From Arcobacter_B sp049472135 (GTDB taxonomy: Bacteria; Campylobacterota; Campylobacteria; Campylobacterales; Arcobacteraceae): a DNA stretch of 64,000 bases. Positions 1-8,886 of this stretch are shown one piece after another (position 1 is the stretch's first letter; the number at the start of each line of letters is the position of its first letter). The position numbers and the translations under genes were made by a program. The stretch spans positions 35,207-99,206 of the forward strand of contig NZ_JBMOVV010000010.1 of NCBI RefSeq assembly GCF_049472135.1, in the 5' to 3' direction. Below the pieces are notes generated by a model. The model worked only from the letters and a program-made list of their open reading frames with translations, was not told the origin of the DNA and made no database searches.

Positions 1-20
1 AGAAGCTTATGAAAATGAAG

Positions 21-47
21 TTTAGTCTTTGAAGACTAAACTATTTT
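21..47. terminator. Probable intrinsic terminator at window edge
   Basis: An 8-bp perfect stem (positions 21-28 with 33-40, loop TTGA) is followed on the plus strand by a short T-rich run. It lies just after a plus-frame tail that could encode EAYENEV and stop at TAG 23-25, so it may terminate a gene that begins before the window. It also lies just past the stop codon of the minus-strand flavoprotein gene and could serve both strands. The partial upstream gene itself is too short to identify. Confidence 0.5.
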
Positions 48-49
48 TA

Positions 50-1255
50 TTATGCCATTCTTTTTAGTTTTGCATAACCTGTTTTAATAAGTTTTAAAAG
101 AGGCTTTCTATATGAGCTAAACACATACTTTTTGATTTCGTATGCAAGTCTACCTTTTACAGTAATAATACCTTTTAAATCACCTGCAGCGTAAGTTCCA
201 CCAAGTGCGATTAGAATACCATCAAGTTTTGGATCACACTTAATCATTCCTCTTCCTGCAATCATATTAAGTACATTTTTACCTGCATTTGTACCACTGA
301 TTCTAGCAATAGTAACATTTGGAGGCATGATTTCACCTTTTCTATCTTTAATCTCTGCAATATCACCGATTGCAAAAATATTTTCATAGTTTTGTGTTTG
401 CATGTATTCATTAACTATGATTTGGCCTCTACCATTTTTTTCAACATCTTCAAGTTCACTTGTAATAGTAGAAGCTTCAACCCCACCTGTAAATACAACA
501 AATGAATGATTAATTTTAGTACCATTTGATAAGTGACAGTATCCATCTTCAACTTTTTGAAGTTTAGTTCCTGTGATAATATTAATACCTAAATCTTTTA
601 ATCTTTTTTGGGAAATGTTTATAAGGTCTTGTGGAAGCCCTGGAAGAATAGTATCGGGACTACTAATAAGTGAAATTTTTAAGTTGTCACATGAGAAGTT
701 ACCCCTTTTGAAGAACTTATTTGAGTAGTATGCCATCTCAGCTGCAATCTCAACACCAGATAAACCAGCACCAACTACAACAATATGAGTATCAGCACAC
801 TGTTTTGCTTCATCTCTTACTTTTTCAAAAAGTTGTTTTTCAAAACTTTGTTTAAATGTGATTGCTCTATGAAGCTTTTTGATATCATCAGAGTTACCAA
901 GTCCAGGAATTTGTGGAGGGAAGTAAGTTCTAGTTCCTGCTGCCATGATTAAGTAATCAAACTCTACAATCTCTTGCTCTTCTGTATAAATCTTCTTCTC
1001 TTTTTGGTCAATCTGTCTTACTTTTAGATTTTTAAATTCTAAATAGTCATGGTTAAATCCAAGACATAATGTAGTTAAGTCAATTGTTACATCTGCAAAT
1101 GTAGATTTATTTGCTATTAAGTCATAAACCTCGGGTTGTAAGTTATGATATGTATGCTTATCAATTAATGTAATCTTTATATTTTTGTTTTTAACTAACT
1201 CTCTTAATGCATAAATACCAGCATATCCACCACCAATAATAACAACTTTTTCCAT
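50..1255 (-). CDS. NDH-2-like NAD(P)/FAD-dependent oxidoreductase
   Basis: A 401-residue flavoprotein of the type II NADH dehydrogenase family, expected to pass electrons from NAD(P)H to quinone at the inner membrane face without pumping protons. The FAD-binding GGGYAG motif is at residues 8-13, the second nucleotide motif GAGLSGVEIA is near residue 160, and the late FAD-contact motif FAIGDIA is near residue 293. The C-terminal 35 residues are basic and amphipathic (many Lys, Arg, Tyr, Leu), as expected for peripheral membrane attachment. I chose the ATG at 1253-1255; an in-frame TTG sits one codon upstream, and an AAAGG ribosome binding site lies about 8 bases before the ATG. A sulfide:quinone oxidoreductase-like role cannot be excluded, but the conserved SQR cysteines are not evident. 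Confidence 0.8.
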   Translation of the reverse strand: MEKVVIIGGGYAGIYALRELVKNKNIKITLIDKHTYHNLQPEVYDLIANKSTFADVTIDLTTLCLGFNHDYLEFKNLKVRQIDQKEKKIYTEEQEIVEFDYLIMAAGTRTYFPPQIPGLGNSDDIKKLHRAITFKQSFEKQLFEKVRDEAKQCADTHIVVVGAGLSGVEIAAEMAYYSNKFFKRGNFSCDNLKISLISSPDTILPGLPQDLINISQKRLKDLGINIITGTKLQKVEDGYCHLSNGTKINHSFVVFTGGVEASTITSELEDVEKNGRGQIIVNEYMQTQNYENIFAIGDIAEIKDRKGEIMPPNVTIARISGTNAGKNVLNMIAGRGMIKCDPKLDGILIALGGTYAAGDLKGIITVKGRLAYEIKKYVFSSYRKPLLKLIKTGYAKLKRMA

Positions 1256-1606
1256 CAAATAAACCTTTTTTTCACTATTTTAATCTTGTGCTTGAAGTTT
1301 AAGTTATATAGTATTTTGTAACATAACATAACCCCTAACAATTATATACATGAAATGTTACAGAAATTTTATAGCCCATAAATAGCGAGCTTTGAACTTA
1401 AAATATTCAATTATTCTATACTTAGCCATTTTAGGATATGATAAAAACTTACTAAAGATTGTAAATTTCTTAACAGGTGTTAATAAATGACACTTTAGAT
1501 AAGCTTAAAATAATATAAAAGTTATGAAGGTAAATTCACTTATTAAATTAACCTTATATTATAAATTTAATAAGTATAAATAATATTAGATTAATAGGAA
1601 GATTAT
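1256..1606. other. Divergent intergenic region, no gene seen
   Basis: 351 bases between the divergent flavoprotein and nfo genes. It is very AT-rich, contains no convincing reading frame and no tRNA-like sequence. It must carry both promoters; several TATAAA/TATAAT-like hexamers occur near 1500-1585 but none is distinctive enough to call. The nfo ribosome binding site AGGAAG is at 1596-1601. Confidence 0.6.
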
Positions 1607-2452
1607 ATGAAATATGTAGGAGCACATGTAAGCGCAACAGGTGGAGTTTTTAATGCTCCAATAAATGCAAGAGAGATAGGTTGTAAGGCTTTTGCACTTT
1701 TTGTAAAAAACCAAAGACAATGGAGAGCAAAAGATTTTGAACCAAAGGTTTTAGATAAGTGGTTTAAAGAGATGGAAGAAACAGGAATTGAAGCAAAACA
1801 TATCTTACCACATGATTCATATTTAATTAACTTAGGGCATCCAGAAGAAGATAAAAGACAAAAATCACTTGATGGTTTTTTACATGAAATTGAAAGATGT
1901 GAGATTTTAAAACTTGATAGACTTAACTTTCACCCAGGAAGCCACTTAAGAAAGATAAGTGAAGAAGAGTGTTTAGATAGAATTGCATTATCTTTAAACC
2001 AAGCAATTGACGCTACAAATGACATAAAACTAGTTATTGAAAACACAGCAGGTCAAGGAAGTAACTTAGGGTATAAATTTGAGCATTTAGCATACTTAAT
2101 CGACAAAGTTGAAGATAAATCAAGAATTGGTGTATGTATAGATACATGTCATATGTTTACAGCTGGTTATGATATTAGAACAAGAGAAGCATACGATAAA
2201 ACTTGGAAAGAGTTTGATGAGGTAGTAGGAAGACAATACCTTATGGGAATGCATATAAATGATTCAAAACCTGAACTTGGAAGTAGAGTAGATAGACACC
2301 ATAGTTTAGGACAAGGACAGATTGGATGGGATGCATTTAAATTCATCATGAATGATGATAGAATGGATGATATTCCTTTAGTTTTAGAAACAATTGATGA
2401 AACTATCTGGGCTGAGGAAATTCAAGCCTTATATGACTTAGTAGAGAAGTAA
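1607..2452 (+). CDS. nfo: Endonuclease IV (AP endonuclease)
   Basis: A 281-residue TIM-barrel DNA repair enzyme that cleaves the backbone 5' of abasic sites in base excision repair. It begins with the family signature VGAHVSATGG. Further zinc-site segments are visible: NFHPGSHL, LVIENTAGQG, GVCIDTCH, GMHINDSK followed by an R-V-D-R-H-H stretch, and VLETID near the end. Length matches the E. coli enzyme (about 285 residues). The start ATG has a good AGGAAG site 6 bases upstream. The gene stands alone, transcribed away from the flavoprotein gene. Confidence 0.95.
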   Translation: MKYVGAHVSATGGVFNAPINAREIGCKAFALFVKNQRQWRAKDFEPKVLDKWFKEMEETGIEAKHILPHDSYLINLGHPEEDKRQKSLDGFLHEIERCEILKLDRLNFHPGSHLRKISEEECLDRIALSLNQAIDATNDIKLVIENTAGQGSNLGYKFEHLAYLIDKVEDKSRIGVCIDTCHMFTAGYDIRTREAYDKTWKEFDEVVGRQYLMGMHINDSKPELGSRVDRHHSLGQGQIGWDAFKFIMNDDRMDDIPLVLETIDETIWAEEIQALYDLVEK

Positions 2453-2462
2453 TTTACTTCTT
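2446..2462 (+). terminator. Weak hairpin over the nfo stop codon
   Basis: A 7-bp inverted repeat (2446-2452 with 2454-2460) spans the TAA stop of nfo and is followed by TTTGC. The arms nearly touch, so the real loop would open one or two pairs. It could act as a short terminator, but the T-run is poor. Confidence 0.3.
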
Positions 2463-2535
2463 TGCTAGAGTTTTAAACAAAAAATAAAACTACTTAAATA
2501 TAATATCTTAATTATATAAATTATTAGGATATATT

Positions 2536-3468
2536 TTGCAAAACATACTACTAGCACTAATACCAATTTTTTTACTTATCTCTTTAGGATATTTTTTAAA
2601 GCGTATAAAGTTTCCTGATGAGCAGTTTTGGCAATATGCTGATAAATTTACTTATTATGTATTATTTCCTGCTCTTTTGATTTATAAGCTTTCAACGGCT
2701 TCTCTAGAAGGAATTGATGGAGTTAATTTTATTTTCTCAGCACTTTTAACTATTGGAATTATTACAATTTTACTTATGATAGCTGATAAAATCATTTTCT
2801 TTTTTGACGGCCCTTCTTTAACTTCAGTTTATCAAGGTTCTATTAGATTTAACACATATGTATTTTTAGCTTTAACAGATGCCATTTATGGTGATGGTGG
2901 CTTGGTTTTAGCCGCACTTTTAATGACATTTTTAATACCAAGTATAAATGTATTTTGTATAGGAATCTTCTCTATTTATGCTTCTAGTGATAAGATTACT
3001 TTTGTATCTTTTATGAAATCAATTTTCAAAAACCCTTTGATTATCGCTTGTATAATTGGAGGAGGATTAAACTTTTTAGGTATTTCTTTAGCTGCTCCTG
3101 TTGAAAAAACACTTAGTCTTTTAAGTGCTGCTGCACTTCCTTTAGGTCTTTTATCTGTTGGGGTTGGTTTGCATATCACTCACTTAAAAGAAGTGAAATT
3201 TGAGCTATTTTCATCTGTATTTATAAAGCTTGCACTTTTCCCTGTACTTATTTTCTTTGTGGCAGTAAATTTAGGAGTTACTGGACTTCCTTTATTGGTA
3301 CTTGTTCTTTTTGGAGCTATGCCTACGGCTTCTAGTGCTTATATCTTAGCAAGGGAACTTGGAGGGGATTTAAAGCTAATGTCTGCGATTATTACTATGC
3401 AGACATTGCTTTCTATATTTTCAATTTCAGCGATTTTGATGATTTTGGAGAGTTATCAAATTCCGTAG
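2536..3468 (+). CDS. AEC family transporter (auxin efflux carrier-like)
   Basis: A 310-residue integral membrane protein with about ten hydrophobic segments in the two-bundle arrangement of the AEC/PIN-like permease family. The N-terminus (LLALIPIFLLISLGYFLKR) is the typical first helix, and the C-terminal half carries the small-residue helix MPTASSAYILARELGG found in the family. Bacterial members export organic acids such as malate or malonate, but the substrate here cannot be read from sequence. The start is TTG at 2536-2538 with TTAGGAT about 8 bases upstream. The 3' end overlaps the convergent lipoprotein gene by 13 bases. Confidence 0.85.
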   Translation: MQNILLALIPIFLLISLGYFLKRIKFPDEQFWQYADKFTYYVLFPALLIYKLSTASLEGIDGVNFIFSALLTIGIITILLMIADKIIFFFDGPSLTSVYQGSIRFNTYVFLALTDAIYGDGGLVLAALLMTFLIPSINVFCIGIFSIYASSDKITFVSFMKSIFKNPLIIACIIGGGLNFLGISLAAPVEKTLSLLSAAALPLGLLSVGVGLHITHLKEVKFELFSSVFIKLALFPVLIFFVAVNLGVTGLPLLVLVLFGAMPTASSAYILARELGGDLKLMSAIITMQTLLSIFSISAILMILESYQIP

Positions 3469-4073
3469 ATTTTCATCATAAAACTATTAGTTTTATTTTC
3501 AAATTTTTCTAGCCAGAAGATACTCTTTTGAGTATCGGCTTTTGTATATACACCATTTGCATAGATTTTTGAAAGTTCTAATTGAGCGCTTTTTACATTA
3601 TTGTTTGCTGCAAAAGTTAAAAGCTCTATTGCTTCATCATAATCTTTTTCATTTAGATAATAAAAAGATAGTTTGTATGCTGCCATAGGGTCAACTTTTT
3701 TTGTATCTTTTAATAAATCAATACCAAGTTCTTGATTTTTTACTACACCTCTTCCTTTTAAGTAAAGCTCTGAAAGTAGGGCATTTGCATAGAAGTTTCC
3801 TCTTTCTTGGGCTAAAGTGTATAAAGTAAAGGCATCTGTATATTTACCTTCTGAATATTTTTTTATACCAAGTCTTAAAATAGCGATTGTATTTTTGTAA
3901 GAGATTAAATCATAGCAGTTTTCTTCAAACTCTTTATCTTGGCTAATACATTGATTAGCTTGCGCTAACTCTGTTGGTAAAACTTTTAGTGACTGCTCAT
4001 AATTATTACATCCTGTTAAAAATATAGCAGCTATTGCAGAAGTCACTAAAAGTTTTGTAGTGCTTTTTAACAT
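3456..4073 (-). CDS. Sel1/TPR-repeat lipoprotein
   Basis: A 205-residue protein with a lipoprotein signal peptide ending in lipobox LTGC (Cys22), so it is expected to be lipid-anchored in the envelope. The mature part has Sel1-like helical repeats, the clearest being the GRGVVKNQELGIDLL segment, the DPMAAYKLSFYYLNEKDY segment and the SAQLELSKIYANGVY segment. Such repeats are protein-binding scaffolds; no catalytic motif is visible. It has a larger relative at 4558-6936. The gene runs convergently into the AEC transporter gene and overlaps its end. Partner and function are unknown. Confidence 0.8.
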   Translation of the reverse strand: MLKSTTKLLVTSAIAAIFLTGCNNYEQSLKVLPTELAQANQCISQDKEFEENCYDLISYKNTIAILRLGIKKYSEGKYTDAFTLYTLAQERGNFYANALLSELYLKGRGVVKNQELGIDLLKDTKKVDPMAAYKLSFYYLNEKDYDEAIELLTFAANNNVKSAQLELSKIYANGVYTKADTQKSIFWLEKFENKTNSFMMKIYGI

Positions 4074-4195
4074 AATTTTTTCCTTGTCTATACAGCTTGT
4101 AATTTTTGCATAATATTCTATCTAATTTTTGATAATTATACGAAGTTAAGAGTTATTCTTGTAATATTTACATAGATTTAATTAGGAGAATTTAA

Positions 4196-4549
4196 ATGAT
4201 TTTTATTGCTTTCTTTTTATTTATAGCTTTAATTGCATTGGCTTTAAATATGATGAACTCATCAAATCTACAACAAATAGAAGAACATTTAAAATCACAG
4301 AATTGTAACTCTATTATTTATTCAAAAGGCTCTTACAAAGCTTTATGTAGTGACAAGATATTGGAAATCTCAAATAGTTTTACAGTTGATTTAGAAAAAA
4401 ACTCTAAAGAGTATAAATATAGTGATATTAAAAATATTGATATTAAAAAATTTGATATTGTATTAAATGAGAATCAAAAAATAGCTTTTAAGACTCAAGA
4501 AGAAATTGATAGTTTTTATAAAGAGTTAAAGGATAAAATAAAGAAGTAA
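4196..4549 (+). CDS. Small membrane-anchored hypothetical protein
   Basis: A 117-residue protein with one N-terminal hydrophobic segment (about residues 2-20, start MIFIAFFLFIALIALAL) and a Lys/Ile-rich soluble part with many short polar stretches. There is no catalytic motif and I do not recognise the family. Coding status is supported by a near-perfect ribosome binding site (AGGAG, 7 bases before the ATG) and by the shared terminator at its 3' end. It lies between two Sel1 lipoprotein genes on the opposite strand. Confidence 0.7.
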   Translation: MIFIAFFLFIALIALALNMMNSSNLQQIEEHLKSQNCNSIIYSKGSYKALCSDKILEISNSFTVDLEKNSKEYKYSDIKNIDIKKFDIVLNENQKIAFKTQEEIDSFYKELKDKIKK

Positions 4550-4564
4550 ATACTTCTTTATTTT
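4540..4564. terminator. Shared bidirectional terminator
   Basis: A 9-bp inverted repeat (4540-4548 with 4551-4559) overlaps the stop codon of the plus-strand gene ending at 4549 and the stop codon of the minus-strand gene ending at 4558. A T-rich tail follows on the plus strand and A-rich sequence precedes it, so it can terminate both convergent transcripts. Confidence 0.6.
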
Positions 4565-6936
4565 AAAAGTTTTGCTTGATTTTTAGCTTTTTTTGTAGCT
4601 GATTTTTCGTACCATTCTTTAGCAACTTTTTTATCTTTTTTCATTCCACCTTTTCCATAGTGGAAAATAAGACCGATATTATAAGCAGCTACTTTATCAT
4701 CATACTTTTTATAAGCTTTTGCATAGTAATTTAACGCTTTTTCTATATCAACTTTACCTAAATTCCCTTTCTCATACATAATTCCTAATTTAACTGTAGC
4801 AGCTTTATGCCCTTTTTCATCTGCGAATTTATAAAGATCAAAAGCTTTTTGATAATCTTTTTTATCATAGTAATATTCTGCTAAATGATTTGCAGCAAAC
4901 ATGTCATATTTTGCAGCTAATTTATAATAACTAACAGCTTTTTCTCTATCTTTTTTTACTCCAAAACCTTTTTCATAAAATACACCAATTAGATTTGTAG
5001 CTCTAAAGTCTTTTTGTTTATGCCCTTCGTGTAAGTATTCTAAGGCTTTTTTATAATCAAGTTTAATCATAGTATCTTTTGGAGATTCATCATCTTGATA
5101 ATAAAGCCATGTTAAGTAGTAATAAGCAGTTCTATAACCTTTTTTAGCTGCTTTTTCATAATATTCTTTTGCTTTATATAAATCTCTTTTAATACCTTCA
5201 CCATATTGATTAACCCATCCAAGATTAGCTAAATCATAAGAGTATCCTCTAGGCTCTAGTTTTTCTAGATAGTACTTTGCTTTTTTATGGTTAATTCTAT
5301 TACCTTCACATCTTCCACAAAGGTAAATATCCACTAGCTTTCTAGAAGCTTGATAGTTTCCTTCTTCTGCTAATTTCTCATAAAGTTTAATAGCTTTTTC
5401 TTCATCTTTAAATTTATCAAATCCATATGGAGGAGAGAAATATAATTGTGCTAATTGTTCAGCTGCTTTATTTTCACCTCGTTGCTCTAAACCTTCTAAA
5501 AGTTTCACTACTTTATTAAAATCTTTATGGTCTCTATCTGATTTATAAAAACTAATTAAATCATATGTACTTTTTACATCTCCATACTCTACAGCCTTAT
5601 TTATAGCTTTTAATGCAAGCTCTTTATTTCTGTATTTATTTACTCTATATAGTTCTCTTAAATCAAAAATATTGTTTGTTTCAATCTCATTTTTTGAGTA
5701 CTTTTCATACTCTTCTTTGAAGTGTCTTTTCATATATGGATCAGAGATTTTTTTAATGTATTTATTTTTTAATTCTGAATCTTTAGAAGTTTCAATATAA
5801 TCTTTCCATTTTTTGCTTTCTTTAAAAGTTTCTGGTACAAAGTTATACCTAGAAATTTTAATAGTTGCTAATTCAATAATAGCTTCATGATTTCCTTCTT
5901 CTGCTAACTCTTTTAATAACTCATATGCTTTAGTCTCTTGTCTTTTTTTCTTATAAAATTTAGCCAAAGTTATTTTATTTTCTGCAGTTTTAAGTAACTC
6001 TTCTTTTAAAGCAAAATACTTATCAAGATATTTTTCATCCTTTGAGTAGCTTTCTAAAAGTTTTAAACTAGCTTCTTCATTACCTAACTTAGAGGCTTTA
6101 AGTAGATAGTTATGTTCTTTTATAGTATCTTTTTCAACTTTCTCTCTATAGTTACCCCTACTATAAATCGCACCTAATTCTAATAAAGCTTTTTCATTTT
6201 CTGGATTTAATTCTAATGATTTTTCATAAAAAGGTATAGCTTTTTCAAATTGATATTTTTTATAGTATAAATTTCCAAGTTTATAGATGTCTTCGCTATT
6301 ATTTCTTTTTAAAAGAGTATTTATTAGTAGATTCTCTTTCTTATTGTCTTTTGCTCTATATGAGTTCTTTCTAATCTCTTGAATTATAATATCAGAAGGT
6401 AATTCATAACCTTTTTTATTCATATACTCTTCAATATCTTTTGTTTGCCTAGAGAAGTAGTTTTTTGAATAAAATGAGTATAGCTCTTGAACTTGTTCTT
6501 GAGTAAAACTATCAATCACTTTTTCTTGTAAAGCTTTTGCTTCCTCTCTTTTATAACTTTTTAAATAAGAGACTATAAGTGCTATATTTGCATCATTATC
6601 TCCAAGTTTTGCAGAAAGTTTATAAAGATTGTGTGCTTTTTCATTTCCATTGATAAACATATCAGCGTATTTATCATAGATTTTTGCAATAGCAGTTAAA
6701 TCTTTTGGATTATCTTTTTCATCAAGTGTTTTATACCATTTGTTGAAATAGTATAAACCCTCTTTTGTTTCAGGGAATTTATAATGCTCATTTAATTGAA
6801 GCATCGCATTTATATCACCATTTTGTGAGTTTTCTATTAATTCTTCTTTTGAACTTATACTGTTTTGATTAAAACTTGAAACAGAACAAGCACTAAAGAA
6901 TACTAAAGCAATTAATGCCAGAAAAATATTTTTCAT
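4558..6936 (-). CDS. Large Sel1/TPR-repeat lipoprotein
   Basis: A 792-residue lipoprotein with lipobox FSAC (Cys17). Almost the whole mature chain is helical repeats: TPR-like in the middle (LGNLYYKKYQFEKAIPFYEK, near residue 220) and canonical Sel1 repeats towards the C-terminus, with the recurring pattern LG..Y..G.G...D..KA..YY..A, for example near residues 600, 655, 715 and 750. The architecture resembles AlgK-type periplasmic scaffold lipoproteins, but no exopolysaccharide synthase genes adjoin it, so that link is only structural. Codon use looks normal for the window. Confidence 0.8.
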   Translation of the reverse strand: MKNIFLALIALVFFSACSVSSFNQNSISSKEELIENSQNGDINAMLQLNEHYKFPETKEGLYYFNKWYKTLDEKDNPKDLTAIAKIYDKYADMFINGNEKAHNLYKLSAKLGDNDANIALIVSYLKSYKREEAKALQEKVIDSFTQEQVQELYSFYSKNYFSRQTKDIEEYMNKKGYELPSDIIIQEIRKNSYRAKDNKKENLLINTLLKRNNSEDIYKLGNLYYKKYQFEKAIPFYEKSLELNPENEKALLELGAIYSRGNYREKVEKDTIKEHNYLLKASKLGNEEASLKLLESYSKDEKYLDKYFALKEELLKTAENKITLAKFYKKKRQETKAYELLKELAEEGNHEAIIELATIKISRYNFVPETFKESKKWKDYIETSKDSELKNKYIKKISDPYMKRHFKEEYEKYSKNEIETNNIFDLRELYRVNKYRNKELALKAINKAVEYGDVKSTYDLISFYKSDRDHKDFNKVVKLLEGLEQRGENKAAEQLAQLYFSPPYGFDKFKDEEKAIKLYEKLAEEGNYQASRKLVDIYLCGRCEGNRINHKKAKYYLEKLEPRGYSYDLANLGWVNQYGEGIKRDLYKAKEYYEKAAKKGYRTAYYYLTWLYYQDDESPKDTMIKLDYKKALEYLHEGHKQKDFRATNLIGVFYEKGFGVKKDREKAVSYYKLAAKYDMFAANHLAEYYYDKKDYQKAFDLYKFADEKGHKAATVKLGIMYEKGNLGKVDIEKALNYYAKAYKKYDDKVAAYNIGLIFHYGKGGMKKDKKVAKEWYEKSATKKAKNQAKLLK

Positions 6937-7117
6937 GAGTAGTCCTTATAATAATTATAATAAAAAAATATGACATCATAGGTAAATAATTCTTAATAAA
7001 TAATTTATGTGTAACAATTTGATAATTTTTTGTTAATTTTATTAGTTCATTAATAGTTAAGAGAATTTAATGTATCATCAAAGATTATACATATATTATA
7101 TAGGATATTTTAAATAG

Positions 7118-8851
7118 ATGAAAGAGTTAGTTAATTTTATAAAAGCTTCGGATATTACGAAGACAAACTTTTATAAAAGATTAAAATGTAAAAAAGAAGA
7201 AGGAGTTTTACTTCAATACTTAACAAAAGAGTATGTACGAGGAAGAGACACTTTAGTTGTTATAGATGTACTATCAGAATTTTACGATATAAAAGAGTAT
7301 GAACATTTAGATAAATTAGACCTAATCAAGTCCCTTTTAGAGTGTGGTTGGTTAGTTCAAGTTGCCTTTGATCAAATAAAATTAAATGAAGTTTCAAAAC
7401 TTGAACTTTTAAATTCAAATATTGCACTTTCAAGTTCATATTTAAAGCTATTTGAAAATAGTTCAGGGGATTTTATACTTCCTGAAATTAAAAGTTATAC
7501 TGACCATTTAGAGTATCTTCAAGACCAGTTTTTCAAGATTGATTTAGTTCAACAGTTAAATGTTGTTAGAAAAAATTTTGATATTAACTCTCCTAGTTCT
7601 AATAGATTAAAATCAAAACTAGTATTACTAGAAAATAGAATAAAAGAGAGAGTAAAAGTAACAAATAGTTCTATTATGCTTGAAGACTTTTTTAAAGAGA
7701 ATGATTTAGGTGATCAAGAACAAACACTATTTTTAGCTTTATTAAAAGAAGAGTATTCAGGTGGTGATGGTTCAATTAGAGATATGAATGCTTTAATAGA
7801 ATTAATATCATCTGATGATTATGAAAAAATCAAATACAGAAGTTTATTAGAAGAGAGTTCGAACTTAGTATCAAAGGGATTAGTTGATTATGATGAAGTT
7901 CTTTCTGCCTTTGGTGGGATAAATAGAAACTTCTATATTCCAGATGAAATTTTATATAAAATTTCACATCCAACTAAGAAAAAAACTAGAAGAACAAAAA
8001 TCAAACTTGATTCTGTGATTAAAGATCAAGATATGTTCGAACTAATAAATACTTCAAAGACTTTGGATGATGTTGTTTTAAATGAAAAAACAAAAGAGAC
8101 ATTAGATGCTTTATTACAGCAAGTTGATAAAAATGTTGCAAATAGATTAAAGCAATGGGGAATAAAAGATAAAAAAAGAGGCATTGATGCAAAAATAATC
8201 TTTTATGGGGTTGCTGGAACTGGAAAAACATTAACAGCTTTAGCAATGGCAAAATCTCTTAAAAAAGAAGTTCTTAGTTTTGATTGTTCAAAAATACTTT
8301 CTATGTATGTAGGTGAGAGTGAAAAGAATGTAAGAGCTATTTTTGATAAGTATTATGAGCTTAGAGAAATCTCAAAATCTGAGCCAATTTTACTTTTAAA
8401 TGAAGCAGATCAATTCTTAAGTTCAAGAACTACAGGTGCTGGAAGTGGTAGTGATAAAATGCATAACCAAATGCAAAATATTTTCTTAGAGCAGATTGAG
8501 AGATTTGATGGAATTTTAATAGCTACAACAAACTTACTTGAAAACTTAGATAAGGCATTTTCAAGAAGATTTAACTATAAAATTGAGTTTATGAAACCAA
8601 ATAAAGCTCAAAGAGTATTACTTTGGAAAAAGCTTTTACCTGAAACATTACCTTTAGAGCAAGATTTTGACTTAGAGGCTTTAGCTTCACACGAACTTAC
8701 TGGTGGACAAATAGAACTTGTGATTAAAAATACTGCTTATAAACTAGCTGTAACAGAAAATCCTGTATTTAAAGTTGAAGACTTTGAAGAACAGATTCAA
8801 AAAGAGCAAAAAGGTCAGTTTGATTCTGAAAATAAAGTAGGTTTTTTCTAA
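7118..8851 (+). CDS. AAA+ ATPase with unrecognised N-terminal domain
   Basis: A 577-residue protein. Residues about 320-560 are an AAA+ domain of the FtsH/Vps4/katanin-like group: Walker A GVAGTGKT at 364-371, a pore-loop-like MYVGESEKN segment about 30 residues later, Walker B ILLLNEAD with Asn428-Glu429 where Asp-Glu is usual, sensor-1 segment IATTN, and arginine-finger pair R483-R484. The first 300 residues are mostly helical and charged, with no motif I recognise, and probably bind the substrate. No protease or partner gene is adjacent. Likely a protein-remodelling ATPase of unknown target. An AGGATAT ribosome site lies rather far (about 10 bases) upstream of the ATG. Confidence 0.8.
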   Translation: MKELVNFIKASDITKTNFYKRLKCKKEEGVLLQYLTKEYVRGRDTLVVIDVLSEFYDIKEYEHLDKLDLIKSLLECGWLVQVAFDQIKLNEVSKLELLNSNIALSSSYLKLFENSSGDFILPEIKSYTDHLEYLQDQFFKIDLVQQLNVVRKNFDINSPSSNRLKSKLVLLENRIKERVKVTNSSIMLEDFFKENDLGDQEQTLFLALLKEEYSGGDGSIRDMNALIELISSDDYEKIKYRSLLEESSNLVSKGLVDYDEVLSAFGGINRNFYIPDEILYKISHPTKKKTRRTKIKLDSVIKDQDMFELINTSKTLDDVVLNEKTKETLDALLQQVDKNVANRLKQWGIKDKKRGIDAKIIFYGVAGTGKTLTALAMAKSLKKEVLSFDCSKILSMYVGESEKNVRAIFDKYYELREISKSEPILLLNEADQFLSSRTTGAGSGSDKMHNQMQNIFLEQIERFDGILIATTNLLENLDKAFSRRFNYKIEFMKPNKAQRVLLWKKLLPETLPLEQDFDLEALASHELTGGQIELVIKNTAYKLAVTENPVFKVEDFEEQIQKEQKGQFDSENKVGFF

Positions 8852-8854
8852 GAC

Positions 8855-8886
8855 TTAAGAAGTAGTTTTCTACTTCTTAAAATCTA
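8855..8886. terminator. Bidirectional terminator between AAA+ and MCP genes
   Basis: A perfect 11-bp stem (8855-8865 with 8870-8880, loop TTTT) lies between convergent genes and contains the stop codon of the chemoreceptor gene. The AAA+ gene stop is 4 bases before it. T-rich sequence follows on the plus strand; on the minus strand a U-rich run is less clear. Confidence 0.65.
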
